Source: Opitutaceae bacterium
Lineage (GTDB): Bacteria > Verrucomicrobiota > Verrucomicrobiia > Opitutales > Opitutaceae
DNA: 64,000 nt
Reading direction: 5' to 3'
Assembly: GCA_015075305.1 (NCBI GenBank)
Contig: JABTUS010000007.1
Span: 124,001 to 188,000, forward strand
The notes under the pieces were generated by a model. It was not told where the DNA came from. It did no database searches and saw only the letters and a list, made by a program, of their open reading frames with translations. Below, piece after piece: positions 34,854-44,010 of the stretch. Both the position numbers and the translations under genes were made by a program. Every line of letters begins with the position of its first letter. Positions within the stretch are counted from its first letter, which is position 1.

Positions 34854-37088
34854 TTAGAAACGGAAGCCGAGGCCGGCACCGAGGCCGTAGTCGGAATCGT
34901 AGGTGCTGATGACCGAAAAGCGTTTGGTGAGCGTATAGGACGCGCCTAGCTGCCAGGAGAATTTCTCCGCTGTGTCGTATTCGGCGCGCGCCATGACGCC
35001 GACACGCGTGGTGAGCTGGAGCATCTTTGCCAACGCGACACGGGCATCGCCGTTGCTTTGAAGGGTGGTCGTGAAATCCACCATGTAGGGCAACCGATAG
35101 GTGGCCCCGGCGATAAAGGCATCGTGGCCCTCCATCATGTTGGTAAGACGATAGCCGGCGAAGGTGACCCAACGCGGGTTGAAATAGTGCGAATAGGTCG
35201 CGTCGATTTCGTATTCGGTTTTCTCGACGCGTTCCCAGCCGGTTTCCCACATCAGGTTGAGGTTGTCGCGACCGCGCTGGATCGTGCCCATGCCCATGCT
35301 CATGTGCGACTGCACGCTGCCGTCGATCCAAGCATAGGTGTGAGGCATCGCGTGTTCGCCCAAGTTCGGGCGATAGGCTAATTTCGAGAGGGAGGCGGTG
35401 CCGGGTGCCGGCGTTTTCCCAGACGGTGCTGACGCGACCGCAGTGGCGTCGGCAGGGGTCAGCTCGGCCCCGGCGGGATAGCTGAACACCCGCGCCATGC
35501 CAGCCATCATGTGATAGAGGAGGTGGCAGTGAAACAGCCAGTCGCGGTCTTCGTCGGCGTAAAACTCGATGATGCGGCGACTCATGGGCGGCACATCCAC
35601 GGTGTGCTTGAGCGGCGCATACTTCGGGTCCACCGCGTCGGGCATGAGCAGGCGGAAGAAATGCCCGTGCAGGTGCATGGGATGGTGCATCATGGTGTTG
35701 TTCACGAGCACAAGGCGCAGCACTTCGCCTTTCTTCACAGGAATGGTGCTCTGTTCATCAATGGCCTTGCCGTTGATCGACCAGAGGTAGCGCATCATGT
35801 CGCCGGTGAGCTTGAGGGTGACTTCGCGGACCGGCGCATCCGCAGGCAACGTGGTGGGGACGGTCGCCTTGAGTCGCTTGTAAGGAGGCAGCGGGCGGTC
35901 GCTCTCGGCGGCGAGCGCTTCGGCGTCGGTGAGTTCGCCGCTGTCGTCGAGCTGATCCAGCACGGCCGCGAGCGCGACGTTCATGCTGTAGGCATTAAGG
36001 GGGCCGGGAGCGGGAGCAGTGTTCTCCGCACCTTCGCCCACGAAAAGCGAGGCGTGGCCCGAATTGTCCTGCGCGGTCGCGCGCACTTCCCATGCGCCTG
36101 ATTCAGGGACGGTCACGAGCACGTCGTAAGTTTCGGCCATGCCGATGAGCAGGCGCTTTTGGTGAATGGGGGCTACGTCGATACCATCGGCGGCAATGAT
36201 TGTGAGAGGCCCTGCCGCGGAGTTGAGATAAAAATAGGTTGAGGCGGCGGCGTTGATCACGCGCAGACGAATGGTTTCGCCCGGCTTGGCGGCGAGCCGC
36301 TGAAGCGGCTTCCCGTTCACGAGAAAGGCATCGTAAGCCACGTCCGATACATCCATCGGGGGCAGGCGGGACTTCTCGCGGTTGAGATAGTCCTTCAGGT
36401 TTCCGGCTTGAATCGCGCCAACGAGAGACTGCGCCGTGCCCTTGCGGATCGCATACCAATCGCTGCCGCGCAGCAGCGTGCGCATGACATCGTTCGGGTT
36501 TTCATTGGTCCAGTCGGACAGCACAATCACTTCCTCGCGGTCGATGTGCGGGATGTCGATGCGCGCGGTCGTGCCCGCTTTTGGCTCGACCACGATGCTG
36601 CCGTAAACGCCGCGCTGCTCCTGCAAGCCGGTATGGCTGTGATACCAATAAGTGCCGGCGTGCTTGAGCAGAAACTCAAAGGTGCGGGACTCTCCGGCGC
36701 GAATGGGTGGCGTGGTGACGTAGGGCACGCCATCCTCCAGGTTGGGGAGAAGCAGGCCGTGCCAGTGCGTCGAGGTCTCTTCGTTGGCGAGGCGGTTGTT
36801 GACGTGGATGCGGGCGACATCGCCTTCGCGAAAGCGCAGCGTCGGACCGGGAATAGATCCATTGAGCGTAAGCGCACGCACGGGCTTGCCGGCGGGAGAC
36901 AGCGTGGTCTCGGTAACGTCGAGAGAGTATTCGACGATTTTGGCATCGGGATATAGCTGGGAGGCCTTGGGCTCGCTTTCGCGAAGCGTCCACAGCGCTT
37001 TGCCCTTGCCGCCGCACTCTTCGCAGGCATGGGCAACGTTAGCTGCGATCAAGGCACCGGCTCCGAGAAAATAGGTCAGAAGCTTCAT
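34854..37088 (-). CDS. multicopper oxidase fused to a CopB-like outer-membrane barrel
   Basis: 744 residues. A signal peptide (about 1-21) and a Cys pair CEECGGKG lead into a full multicopper oxidase with HWHGLLLPN, WYHSHTGLQEQ, HPMHLHGHFFR and HCHLLYHMMAGM (to about residue 545). A Pro/Ala linker follows, then about 170 residues of beta-barrel repeats (LMWETGWERVEKTEYEIDA, VTFAGYRLTNMMEG) ending in Phe (GLGFRF), as outer-membrane proteins do. This joins the CopA and CopB roles in one chain. A frameshift artefact is unlikely since the frame is continuous. Confidence 0.85.
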   Translation of the reverse strand: MKLLTYFLGAGALIAANVAHACEECGGKGKALWTLRESEPKASQLYPDAKIVEYSLDVTETTLSPAGKPVRALTLNGSIPGPTLRFREGDVARIHVNNRLANEETSTHWHGLLLPNLEDGVPYVTTPPIRAGESRTFEFLLKHAGTYWYHSHTGLQEQRGVYGSIVVEPKAGTTARIDIPHIDREEVIVLSDWTNENPNDVMRTLLRGSDWYAIRKGTAQSLVGAIQAGNLKDYLNREKSRLPPMDVSDVAYDAFLVNGKPLQRLAAKPGETIRLRVINAAASTYFYLNSAAGPLTIIAADGIDVAPIHQKRLLIGMAETYDVLVTVPESGAWEVRATAQDNSGHASLFVGEGAENTAPAPGPLNAYSMNVALAAVLDQLDDSGELTDAEALAAESDRPLPPYKRLKATVPTTLPADAPVREVTLKLTGDMMRYLWSINGKAIDEQSTIPVKKGEVLRLVLVNNTMMHHPMHLHGHFFRLLMPDAVDPKYAPLKHTVDVPPMSRRIIEFYADEDRDWLFHCHLLYHMMAGMARVFSYPAGAELTPADATAVASAPSGKTPAPGTASLSKLAYRPNLGEHAMPHTYAWIDGSVQSHMSMGMGTIQRGRDNLNLMWETGWERVEKTEYEIDATYSHYFNPRWVTFAGYRLTNMMEGHDAFIAGATYRLPYMVDFTTTLQSNGDARVALAKMLQLTTRVGVMARAEYDTAEKFSWQLGASYTLTKRFSVISTYDSDYGLGAGLGFRF

Positions 37089-37095
37089 CAGTTCG

Positions 37096-37539
37096 TCAGG
37101 CGTTTGTATCGAAGTAATCTTCGCCCCATACCATCAATGCCCCCAGGTGCGCCGCTGCCGACAAGACGGCGGCAGTCAACCAGACCGATAAACGACGCAG
37201 CCAGCGCCCTCCGGGCGTTTCGGAGTTCGCGAGGCGAAAGGTGACCCAGGCCGCGCCCCCCGCCAACACCGTAGCCGCGATGCCAAGCCAACGATGCCAT
37301 TGCAGCATCCAGCGAAGCGCCGGACGCGGGTATGATTCAAACGCGAATACCCATCCGGTCACACTCGCAAACAGCGCGCCAACCGCTCCTACCAAAAGGA
37401 GAAACGGAACCAGACCAGCCAAGCGCGGGCCATCCCACCGGAGGCGGATCAGCTCGATCCCCGCAGCGAGCAAAATGAGTGCGATGGGAAAATGCAGCAC
37501 CAGCGGGTGCATGCGGCCGAAGAGGAGCGTTAAATCCAT
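37096..37539 (-). CDS. DUF2231-like membrane protein
   Basis: 147 residues with four hydrophobic segments. The N-terminal RMHPLVLHFPIALIL matches the His-Pro-x3-HFP motif of DUF2231 membrane proteins, which may bind heme or metal. It lies 7 bases upstream of the oxidase-barrel fusion, so the two are co-transcribed. Likely supports redox steps in periplasmic copper handling, an inference from position. Confidence 0.75.
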   Translation of the reverse strand: MDLTLLFGRMHPLVLHFPIALILLAAGIELIRLRWDGPRLAGLVPFLLLVGAVGALFASVTGWVFAFESYPRPALRWMLQWHRWLGIAATVLAGGAAWVTFRLANSETPGGRWLRRLSVWLTAAVLSAAAHLGALMVWGEDYFDTNA

Positions 37540-37631
37540 GGCGATAGCGTCACAAGTGATGGCGAGATTGATTAAAAAATTCGGCCGGAGCGCGACGCCC
37601 CGGCCGACGCAGAATTTGGGAACCGCAGGTC

Positions 37632-38057
37632 TTAGTGATTACCGTGCCCGGTAGGCGCAGTCTCTTTGGGCTTTTCGCCCTTGGCCTTCGCCGCCGCAGC
37701 ATCGTCGATCATCTTGAGGAACTTGTCCGGGTCCTTGTTGAAGTCCTTCACGCAGCTCTTGCAGCAGAGGCGCACAAGGCGGTCAGGTTTTCCTTCCTGC
37801 TTGAAGACATGGTTGATCGGCGGCCCCATGTCGCCGTCCTCCAGCTTGTCGCCCGAAACGACGCAGTTCACGAGCGGATAGGCGGCGACCGCTTGGGCCG
37901 AATCGGCCGGCATCGCCATGCCGGCGTGCTCGTCGGCTTTCGCCTTGCCCTTGTTGTGGGCTTCGTGAGCAGAGGTGGTGGTGGCAGCCGCGGCTACAAT
38001 GCACGCAGCGAAAAGACTGCGAACGAGGCCAGACTGGAGTAGGTTGGGTGTATTCAT
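37632..38057 (-). CDS. small periplasmic CC-x-x-C protein (paralogue 2)
   Basis: 141 residues with a signal peptide (about 1-30), a His/Met segment ([10 protein letters not shown]) and a domain parallel to 34519-34833: [20 protein letters not shown], then [19 protein letters not shown]. It ends in a short His tail. First gene of the minus-strand copper set, preceded by a CGAGGG-N16-GAGTAT promoter (38097-38124). Divergent from the Cu ATPase gene, about 200 bases away, so both can be switched together. Confidence 0.78.
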   Translation of the reverse strand: MNTPNLLQSGLVRSLFAACIVAAAATTTSAHEAHNKGKAKADEHAGMAMPADSAQAVAAYPLVNCVVSGDKLEDGDMGPPINHVFKQEGKPDRLVRLCCKSCVKDFNKDPDKFLKMIDDAAAAKAKGEKPKETAPTGHGNH

Positions 38058-38096
38058 TAGGTGATTATGGATTGGGAAGGAGAGGGCTCACCCATA

Positions 38097-38124
38097 ATAC
38101 TCCGCATCCATGGCGAATCCCTCG
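38097..38124 (-). promoter_or_regulatory. ECF-type promoter for the minus-strand copper genes
   Basis: Reading the minus strand, -35 CGAGGG (38119-38124), 16-base spacer, -10 GAGTAT (38097-38102), 39 bases before the start of the CC-x-x-C gene. It matches the TGAGGG-N15/16-GnGTAA pattern seen at four other metal genes in this window. Confidence 0.55.
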
Positions 38125-38198
38125 GCATTTATTGCTCAACCTTCAAAAAACATCCCTGCCGCAGAGATTTCCCCTTAAGGTGCTGAGAGCCATATCCC

Positions 38199-38225
38199 TG
38201 AGGGCTTTCGCGCTAGGGGGTGTAA
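38199..38225 (+). promoter_or_regulatory. ECF-type promoter for the Cu ATPase gene
   Basis: -35 TGAGGG (38199-38204), 15-base spacer, -10 GTGTAA (38220-38225), 29 bases before the ATG at 38255. Same motif as upstream of both CnrY-like genes; the position also favours the 38255 start over the earlier frame start at 38048, which would place the promoter inside the gene. Confidence 0.6.
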
Positions 38226-38254
38226 GGTCTAGGAAACGGCTCCGTCTAATCGGT

Positions 38255-40618
38255 ATGAATCCACACTCGCACGACCACCCCAAGGGCCATTCCCACCATG
38301 CGGCTGGCCAGCACAAGGCGCCGACTGAAGGGCATTCCTGCTGCCATTCAGGAGAGCCTGGGCATCGCCACGAAGCGGGCGTGTCGCCTTCCCCTGCGGC
38401 AAAGTATTTTTGTTCGATGTGTCCCGGCGTCGAATCCGACCAGCCAGGGGATTGCCCGAAATGTGGCATGGCGCTGGAGCGCAACCCGGCCTTCGCAGGT
38501 GCGGGCAAGACCGTCTATACATGTCCGATGCACCCGGAGGTGCGCCAAGACCACCCGGGAGACTGCCCCAAGTGCGGAATGCCGCTGGAGCCTGTGCAAG
38601 CCGGTGATGAGGCGGACGACGAACTCGAGTTACGACAACTCTCGCGCAAGCTGTGGATTGGCGGCGCTCTCGCGGTGCCTGTATTCATTTCAGCAATGGC
38701 CGGCATGGTGCCGGGACTGGCAATTACCGGTGCCGCTGAATCGTGGCGACGGTGGGGCGAGTTCATCCTCGCCAGCCCCGTCGTCTTTTGGGCCGGTGAC
38801 TTTATCTGGCGCCGGGCCTGGAATTCCATCCGGCATCGCAGCGCCAACATGTATTCTTTGCTCGGGCTCGGCATCGGTGCGGCCTATCTGTTCAGCGTCG
38901 TCGCCTTGCTCGCGCCGAATCTTTTTCCCCACGAAATGCGACATGGCGGTCAGACCGGCCTCTATTTCGAGGCGGCCGCGATCATCACCGTGCTCGCTGT
39001 GCTCGGCGAATACCTCCAGGAACGCGCGCGCCGTCGCACAGGTCAGGCCGTGAAAGCCTTGCTCGGGCTGGCACCGAAAACGGCGCGACGGGTGCGCGAC
39101 GGAGCCGAGGAAGACGTGCCGCTCGACCGAATCCAGGTCGGTGATATGCTACGCGTTCGCCCGGGCGAGAAGGTTCCGCTCGATGGCGTGCTGGTCGAGG
39201 GGCGAAGCAACGTTGACGAGTCCATGCTCACCGGCGAGCCGTTGCCCGTCGAGAAGAACACCGGCGACCGGGTCATCGGCGCGACCGTCAACCAAACCGG
39301 CGGTTTCGTGATGCGGGCCGAAAAGGTCGGGACCGACACACTGCTAGCCCAAATCGTCAACATGGTCGCGCAGGCCCAGCGCAGTCGCGCGCCCATCCAA
39401 GCATTAGCCGACCGGGTGTCGGAATTCTTTGTTCCAGCGGTCATCGCCATCAGCCTTGCCACCTTTGCGGTCTGGATGGTCTGGGGGCCGGAACCGCGGC
39501 TAGCTTATGCCATCACCAATGCCGTAGCCGTATTGATCATTGCCTGTCCGTGCGCACTTGGTCTGGCCACGCCCATGTCGATCATGGTCGGAGTCGGTCG
39601 CGGGGCTTCGCTTGGCGTGCTCATTCGTGATGCCGCCGCCCTGCAGCGCGCAGAAAAGATCACCCATCTCGTGACCGACAAGACGGGCACGCTCACGGTC
39701 GGTCGCCCCGAACTCTCGGGTTTGCACGTCGATCCCGCAATCGGCGAGGAGCGGTTGCTCGCATGGTCTGCCGCGTTGGAAGCCGGCAGCGAGCATCCAC
39801 TGGCGCATGCGGTCGTCAAAGCGGCGGAAGGGCGCGGCTTGAAGCTCCCGCGGGTAGAGAATTTCAACTCGGTCACCGGCGCCGGGGTGTCAGGCATCGT
39901 GGAGGGAAAGCTTCTCCGCGTAGGCAAGCGTGCCTGGCTTCTGCATGAGAAGGTATCCATCCCGGCGGAGTTTGACCGAGAAGCCGAGCGCCTGCTCGCG
40001 GCAGGCGGCACCGTCATCTGGACCGCTATCGAACAGCGGGTCGCCGGGGTGCTCGCACTGACCGACACGATCAAACCTTCTTCCGCCGAGGCCATCCGCC
40101 GGTTGCACGCCCTTGGGCTGAAGGTGGTGATGCTGACCGGCGATCACCAAAAAACCGCTGAAGTGGTGGGCAAGACCTTGGGCATCGACGACGTGCGCGC
40201 GCAGCTTGCGCCGGAGGACAAGCATCGGATCATTGAGGAGCTTCGCAGTCAGGGCGCGGTCGTCGCCATGGCCGGCGATGGCATCAACGACGCCCCCGCA
40301 CTCGCCGCCGCAGATGTGGGGATCGCCATGGGCACGGGCACGGACGTGGCGATTGAAAGCGCAGGCATCACCCTCGTGAAAGGCGACCTGCGTGGCATTG
40401 TTACGGCCCTCGTGCTCAGTCGCATGGTTATGAAAAATATCCGCCAGAACCTGTTCTTCGCTTTCATCTACAATGCGGCGGGCGTGCCTTTGGCGGCCGG
40501 TATCCTCTATCCCGTCATTGGGTGGCTCATGAATCCGGTGGTGGCGGGGGCAGCCATGGCCCTCAGTAGCGTGTCGGTCATCACCAATTCGCTACGACTT
40601 CGCCGAGAAAAATTGTAA
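38255..40618 (+). CDS. P1B-1-type copper-exporting ATPase (CopA/CopF-like)
   Basis: 787 residues from the ATG at 38255. A His-rich N-terminus ([15 protein letters not shown]) precedes two heavy-metal-binding repeats, [20 protein letters not shown] and [22 protein letters not shown]6 has [15 protein letters not shown]7 FAFIYNAAG and TM8 MALSSVSV, the Cu+ set (CPC, YN, MxxSS). [13 protein letters not shown] and [10 protein letters not shown] are intact. A longer frame to 38048 overlaps the divergent gene. It exports Cu+ from the cytoplasm; a paralogue lies at the right window edge. Confidence 0.92.
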   Translation: MNPHSHDHPKGHSHHAAGQHKAPTEGHSCCHSGEPGHRHEAGVSPSPAAKYFCSMCPGVESDQPGDCPKCGMALERNPAFAGAGKTVYTCPMHPEVRQDHPGDCPKCGMPLEPVQAGDEADDELELRQLSRKLWIGGALAVPVFISAMAGMVPGLAITGAAESWRRWGEFILASPVVFWAGDFIWRRAWNSIRHRSANMYSLLGLGIGAAYLFSVVALLAPNLFPHEMRHGGQTGLYFEAAAIITVLAVLGEYLQERARRRTGQAVKALLGLAPKTARRVRDGAEEDVPLDRIQVGDMLRVRPGEKVPLDGVLVEGRSNVDESMLTGEPLPVEKNTGDRVIGATVNQTGGFVMRAEKVGTDTLLAQIVNMVAQAQRSRAPIQALADRVSEFFVPAVIAISLATFAVWMVWGPEPRLAYAITNAVAVLIIACPCALGLATPMSIMVGVGRGASLGVLIRDAAALQRAEKITHLVTDKTGTLTVGRPELSGLHVDPAIGEERLLAWSAALEAGSEHPLAHAVVKAAEGRGLKLPRVENFNSVTGAGVSGIVEGKLLRVGKRAWLLHEKVSIPAEFDREAERLLAAGGTVIWTAIEQRVAGVLALTDTIKPSSAEAIRRLHALGLKVVMLTGDHQKTAEVVGKTLGIDDVRAQLAPEDKHRIIEELRSQGAVVAMAGDGINDAPALAAADVGIAMGTGTDVAIESAGITLVKGDLRGIVTALVLSRMVMKNIRQNLFFAFIYNAAGVPLAAGILYPVIGWLMNPVVAGAAMALSSVSVITNSLRLRREKL

Positions 40619-40626
40619 CCCGGAGG

Positions 40627-41166
40627 TCAGCCGCCCGGCTTGGGGCAGTCGCAATCGCGGCACGCCCCATTCGCGCACTCCCCGCAGAACTCTTCCAAGC
40701 GCTTGCGGAGTGCCGCCCGGGCGCGATGCAACGCCACACTCGCGTTCCCAGGGGAGATACCGAGCGAGCGGGCGACCACCGTTACTGCCTCCCCACCCAA
40801 CTCGGCCCGCCTGACGAGTTCGGCTTCGCGGGGTTTGAGGTTCTCGATAAGGCCCTCGAAACACGCGCATACCGTTTTCTCAGATACCTCGTGCGTTTGG
40901 CCCAGATCAACTGTCCAATCGGCATCCCGCTGGGCAGTGGCCGACCTGCTGCGCACATGGTCAACCAAGGCATTTCGCAACAACCGATAAAACCAAGCCG
41001 TTAACTTCTCCGCATCCGAAACCCCACCTGCGGACCGCATGGCTTTCACGAGGCCGTTTTGCAGCACATCGTCAGCGTCGGCCTCGTTTCCTAATCGCGC
41101 CACCAGATAAGCCCGGAATCGGGCTCTCTGGGCGAGAATGGGGGCGAGGCTGTCGGTTTGGTCCAT
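40627..41166 (-). CDS. CorE-like ECF sigma factor with Cys-rich C-terminal domain
   Basis: 179 residues with sigma region 2 (YLVARLGNEADADDVLQNGLVKAM) and region 4 (VVARSLGISPGNASVALHRARAAL). The C-terminus ends in a Cys cluster (FCGECANGACRDCDCPK). In CorE-type (ECF44) factors such a tail binds copper or other metals directly and no anti-sigma is needed. It lies convergent to the Cu ATPase gene and divergent from the CnrYXH-like operon. The likely role is copper-dependent transcription; targets are not known. Confidence 0.85.
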   Translation of the reverse strand: MDQTDSLAPILAQRARFRAYLVARLGNEADADDVLQNGLVKAMRSAGGVSDAEKLTAWFYRLLRNALVDHVRSRSATAQRDADWTVDLGQTHEVSEKTVCACFEGLIENLKPREAELVRRAELGGEAVTVVARSLGISPGNASVALHRARAALRKRLEEFCGECANGACRDCDCPKPGG

Positions 41167-41259
41167 GGGAAAAGGTGCGCGTTGTTACTTTTTGCTCGCG
41201 AGACGTTAAGCTCCTGCTGAGCGGTTGCAACTGCCGCCGCTTGCTTCGCGCAGAAAGCA

Positions 41260-41287
41260 TGAGGGATTGTGCCGCCAAGGGGTGTAA
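41260..41287 (+). promoter_or_regulatory. ECF-type promoter of the CnrYXH-like operon
   Basis: -35 TGAGGG (41260-41265), 16-base spacer, -10 GTGTAA (41282-41287), 18 bases before the CnrY-like ATG at 41306, giving a short leader. Identical motif upstream of the core copy (62922-62949) suggests autoregulation by the operon's own sigma. Confidence 0.6.
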
Positions 41288-41305
41288 TATACCAAAAGAA
41301 GCAAC

Positions 41306-41629
41306 ATGAACACCGACCATAATGATGACCAACTAGGCCCGTTGATCCGTAGGGGTTGGACAGTGCCGGCTCAATCCAACCCGAATTTTCGGACTTCAGT
41401 CTGGGCCAGAATTGAAGCCGGCCGGCGGCTGCCCGCGACTTGGAGCGGGTGGCTGAAACTCAATTTCGCCAGTGTTACCATGTATGCTGCGGCCAGCGTC
41501 GTGCTTGCGAGTGCAGGCGGCGGCTATCTTGCCGCCAGCCAAGCGAACCGTGACCGTGATCAGCTCATCCAGCGATACGTCACCAGCATCGATCCTCATC
41601 AGCGCGTGGCCTCGTCAACCGCTCCATGA
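41306..41629 (+). CDS. CnrY-like anti-sigma membrane protein
   Basis: 107 residues. A cytoplasmic N-terminal part (PLIRRGWTVPAQSNPNFRTSVWARIE) resembles short anti-sigma peptides; one membrane segment lies at about residues 54-76 and a periplasmic tail follows. Stop overlaps the sensor gene start (ATGA). In the Cnr system CnrY holds the sigma at the membrane until the sensor binds metal. Paralogue at 62583-62906 keeps the same GWT and SVWARI stretches. Confidence 0.75.
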   Translation: MNTDHNDDQLGPLIRRGWTVPAQSNPNFRTSVWARIEAGRRLPATWSGWLKLNFASVTMYAAASVVLASAGGGYLAASQANRDRDQLIQRYVTSIDPHQRVASSTAP

Positions 41630-42126
41630 AGTATCGCTGGATTACGGCCGGGATCATTGCTGTCGTTGCGCTGGCGGCGGGTTGCTTGGCCTATGTGTGC
41701 TTTCATCGGCCTTTACCCGACTCGGTCGCGCACGCACATGACTCGCTGGCGTGGGTGCGCGAGGAATTCAAGCTGTCGCCCGAAAAAATGGCCCAAGTGG
41801 AGGCGATGCACGAATCCTATGAACTCGTGTGCGCCGATCACTGCCAGGCCATCGCCGATTCCCGGAAGGAACTGCAGCGAGTGCGCGACAGCCATGCATC
41901 TGAAGCGGAGATCGCCGCAGCGATGACCAGGGTTACATCCGTGGACGCGCAGTGCATTGCCAGCACCCAAAAGCATATCCGCGAGATTGCCGCTGTCATC
42001 GGAGGTGAAGACGGCCGGCGTTATCTTTCCATCGTGCTGCCCCGCGTGGCCTCTTTCGATCACAGCGCTCCGGCCACACTCGATATGCAGAAAACCCCAA
42101 CGTATGACGGCCCCGGGCGAAAATGA
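41626..42126 (+). CDS. CnrX-like periplasmic metal sensor
   Basis: 166 residues anchored by one N-terminal membrane helix (about 5-25). The periplasmic part is helical with His/Met/Cys positions (EAMHESYELVCADHCQAI, then DAQCIASTQKHIREIAAVI), as in CnrX/heavy-metal-resist proteins. It sits between anti-sigma and sigma in the CnrY-X-H order and overlaps both neighbours. Likely senses copper in this setting, given the island. Confidence 0.8.
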   Translation: MKYRWITAGIIAVVALAAGCLAYVCFHRPLPDSVAHAHDSLAWVREEFKLSPEKMAQVEAMHESYELVCADHCQAIADSRKELQRVRDSHASEAEIAAAMTRVTSVDAQCIASTQKHIREIAAVIGGEDGRRYLSIVLPRVASFDHSAPATLDMQKTPTYDGPGRK

Positions 42127-42700
42127 TTCCGGGACGATTTCTGATGAGGCGTTGATGGCGGCCTTGCAACGTGGCGAAGACCAGGCGTTGGCCACGTTGA
42201 TGCATCGATGGGAATTGGGGGTGAAGGGCTTTCTTCTCCGGCTCGGAGTGCCGTCAGCCGATGTTGAAGATGTCGCGCAGGATGCGTTTGTGCGCCTCTA
42301 CGAGAAGCGGGCAAACTATCGCCCTGGAGCGCCATTCAAGCCTTGGATTCTGACCATCGCCGGAAACCTTGGGCGCAATCGCTTGCGTTGGCGGTTCCGG
42401 CGCCGGGAAGACAGCATCGAAGCAATGGCATCGGATCGACCGGATGGCTTTGATGTGGCCGACTCCGCCACTCAGTCCGCAGCCGCAGTTGCCGAGCAAG
42501 CCGGTGTGACGAAGGAAGTTCGCTCAGCCGTGGAGGCGTTGCCTGACAATCTTCGTCAAGCGGTGCTTTGCGTCGAGCTTGAGGAAATGAGCCACCAAGA
42601 AGCGGCGCAGATCATGGGCTGTAGCCCAAAGGCCGTCGAAACCCGGCTTTACCGGGCACGCCAAATACTGCGTTCGGCGCTGCGTTCAGTCTTGGCCTGA
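42104..42700 (+). CDS. CnrH-like ECF sigma factor
   Basis: 198 residues from the ATG at 42104, overlapping the sensor gene end by 23 bases; a longer frame to 41957 would overlap more. Region 2 is VPSADVEDVAQDAFVRLYEKR and region 4 is EMSHQEAAQIMGCSPKAVETR. It should recognise the TGAGGG-N15/16-GnGTAA promoters seen at the copper genes, an inference from co-occurrence. Paralogue at 61509-62102 has nearly the same region 4. Confidence 0.85.
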   Translation: MTAPGENDSGTISDEALMAALQRGEDQALATLMHRWELGVKGFLLRLGVPSADVEDVAQDAFVRLYEKRANYRPGAPFKPWILTIAGNLGRNRLRWRFRRREDSIEAMASDRPDGFDVADSATQSAAAVAEQAGVTKEVRSAVEALPDNLRQAVLCVELEEMSHQEAAQIMGCSPKAVETRLYRARQILRSALRSVLA

Positions 42701-42704
42701 ATTC

Positions 42705-42739
42705 AAAAAACTCAGCCGCCCGCATTGGCGGCGGCTGAG
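42705..42739 (-). terminator. rho-independent terminator of the small CxxCxxC gene
   Basis: A perfect 10-base stem CTCAGCCGCC (42711-42720) with GGCGGCTGAG (42730-42739) and a 9-base loop; on the minus strand it is followed by six T (42705-42710). It closes the minus-strand gene ending at 42762 and may also slow plus-strand reads from the sigma gene. Confidence 0.8.
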
Positions 42740-42761
42740 TGACAATGACCGATACGCTGCG

Positions 42762-43019
42762 TCAGGACTTCTTGGCGCAGCCCTGACAAGCGGTGCAGCC
42801 AGCGGCAGCCTCGGCGGTCGGTTTGGCGGCGGCCTGGACCTTGGCGTCGGCGTCTGCCTTGGTCCGCCAGATGGTCGGATACGAGGCCGGCTTCTGATTC
42901 TTGTTCATGCGCGCCCAGTATTCGGGGCCGGGACCAGCGACGGCGCTGGAAACGAGCAGGGTGGAGAAAAGGAGGCCGAGGCCGACCGCCGAAGTTTTGG
43001 AGCTAAACGGGAGTTTCAT
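42762..43019 (-). CDS. small secreted protein with CxxCxxC tail
   Basis: 85 residues with a signal peptide (about 1-28), a short charged body (GPEYWARMNKNQKPASYPTIW) and a C-terminal CTACQGC metal-binding tail. Its own TGAGGG-like promoter (43049-43076) and terminator (42705-42739) make it a single-gene unit of the copper regulon. Likely binds copper in the periplasm; no family name recognised. Confidence 0.75.
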   Translation of the reverse strand: MKLPFSSKTSAVGLGLLFSTLLVSSAVAGPGPEYWARMNKNQKPASYPTIWRTKADADAKVQAAAKPTAEAAAGCTACQGCAKKS

Positions 43020-43048
43020 TTGAATCCTTTGGTTGAGTTACAATTACC

Positions 43049-43076
43049 TTACCCCGGACTCCTCCGATTCCCCTGA
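43049..43076 (-). promoter_or_regulatory. ECF-type promoter of the CxxCxxC gene
   Basis: On the minus strand -35 TCAGGG (43071-43076), 16-base spacer, -10 GGGTAA (43049-43054), 29 bases before the start at 43019. One base differs from the TGAGGG form in the -35. Confidence 0.55.
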
Positions 43077-43464
43077 TCATTGCTTGCTCGCTACTGCGCA
43101 AATTTTGACCTGTGGAAGAGCCCATCACTACACCCTTCGGTAAGTCCGGATTTCCGCTCTGCATCCGCCAACAGTGACCGTGACCAAGTCTGCCAGCCGA
43201 CGCTCGCTCCGCTCGAATTATTTTAGCTCTGCCCCGTCCGGTAGCGCCCCATTTTATGGGCGGTCAAGGTCGTGTCTGCGGCCTCCACCCCGCGCAAACG
43301 TTCCGCTTCCCCCTCGATTGGTCCCGCTGCGCGGGACGCTGCCTCGGCGCTCCACCCAGCGCTTTGACTTTCGCCCATCCCGAGCGGGCGCTCAACCGGG
43401 CAGCACCCGCGATCACTCGACAGCATGTCGAGAAAGGGAAACGCGGCTCGCGCGAGCGCTCACC
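43077..43464. other. intergenic region upstream of radC-like gene
   Basis: 388 bases with no supported gene. GC-rich palindromic words fill the right half, and a copy of the CGCTCGCTcCGCTCGAATT word (about 43199-43218) resembles one at about 30234-30253. Likely noncoding mobile-element sequence carrying the radC promoter. Confidence 0.45.
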
Positions 43465-43917
43465 ATGCGCGTTTACGAAGCCAAGATCGTTTACTCCCTC
43501 GTTTCTCTCGGCGAAGAGGTCCGTCTCGACCGACCGGAGAAGGTTGCCGATTACCTCCATTCTGCTTTCGAGGAAAATCCGATGCAGGAGGCGTTCTACT
43601 GCGTCTATCTCGACCGCAAGAATCACCCCATTGGGCGGCATCTCGTCACTCTGGGAACGGCAACCTCCACACTGGTCGCACCACGCGAGGTGTTCCGCGG
43701 AGCCATCCTCGCCAGCGCCACCGCCCTCGTGGTCGCCCACAACCACCCCTCCGGCGACCCGGCCCCCAGCGCGGCCGACGTCCAGATGACCCGTCACCTC
43801 CGGGAAGCCGCCAAGGTCATCGACATCGACCTCATCGACCACGTCATTGTCGGTGATCCGAAAGCCGATCCGTTGAAGGTCGGCCACTATTCCTTCCGCG
43901 CGGCGGGCATCTTGTGA
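43465..43917 (+). CDS. mobile-element RadC-like JAB/MPN domain protein
   Basis: 150 residues from the ATG at 43465; a longer frame to 43174 crosses noncoding-looking sequence. The JAMM metal site is intact: AHNHPSGDPAPSAADVQ with the downstream Asp. The helix-hairpin-helix half of chromosomal RadC is absent, as usual for RadC-like proteins on conjugative elements and islands. Function is unknown despite the name. It lies last before the tRNA-Glu junction. Confidence 0.85.
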   Translation: MRVYEAKIVYSLVSLGEEVRLDRPEKVADYLHSAFEENPMQEAFYCVYLDRKNHPIGRHLVTLGTATSTLVAPREVFRGAILASATALVVAHNHPSGDPAPSAADVQMTRHLREAAKVIDIDLIDHVIVGDPKADPLKVGHYSFRAAGIL

Positions 43918-44010
43918 TGCCCTTTTGCCACGACATCCACGATACCGCGCGGGCGGATCGTGCGTTGACTCCGACCCATTTCGGCCAACGGTTTTTGCCA
44001 CACGGGCCAG

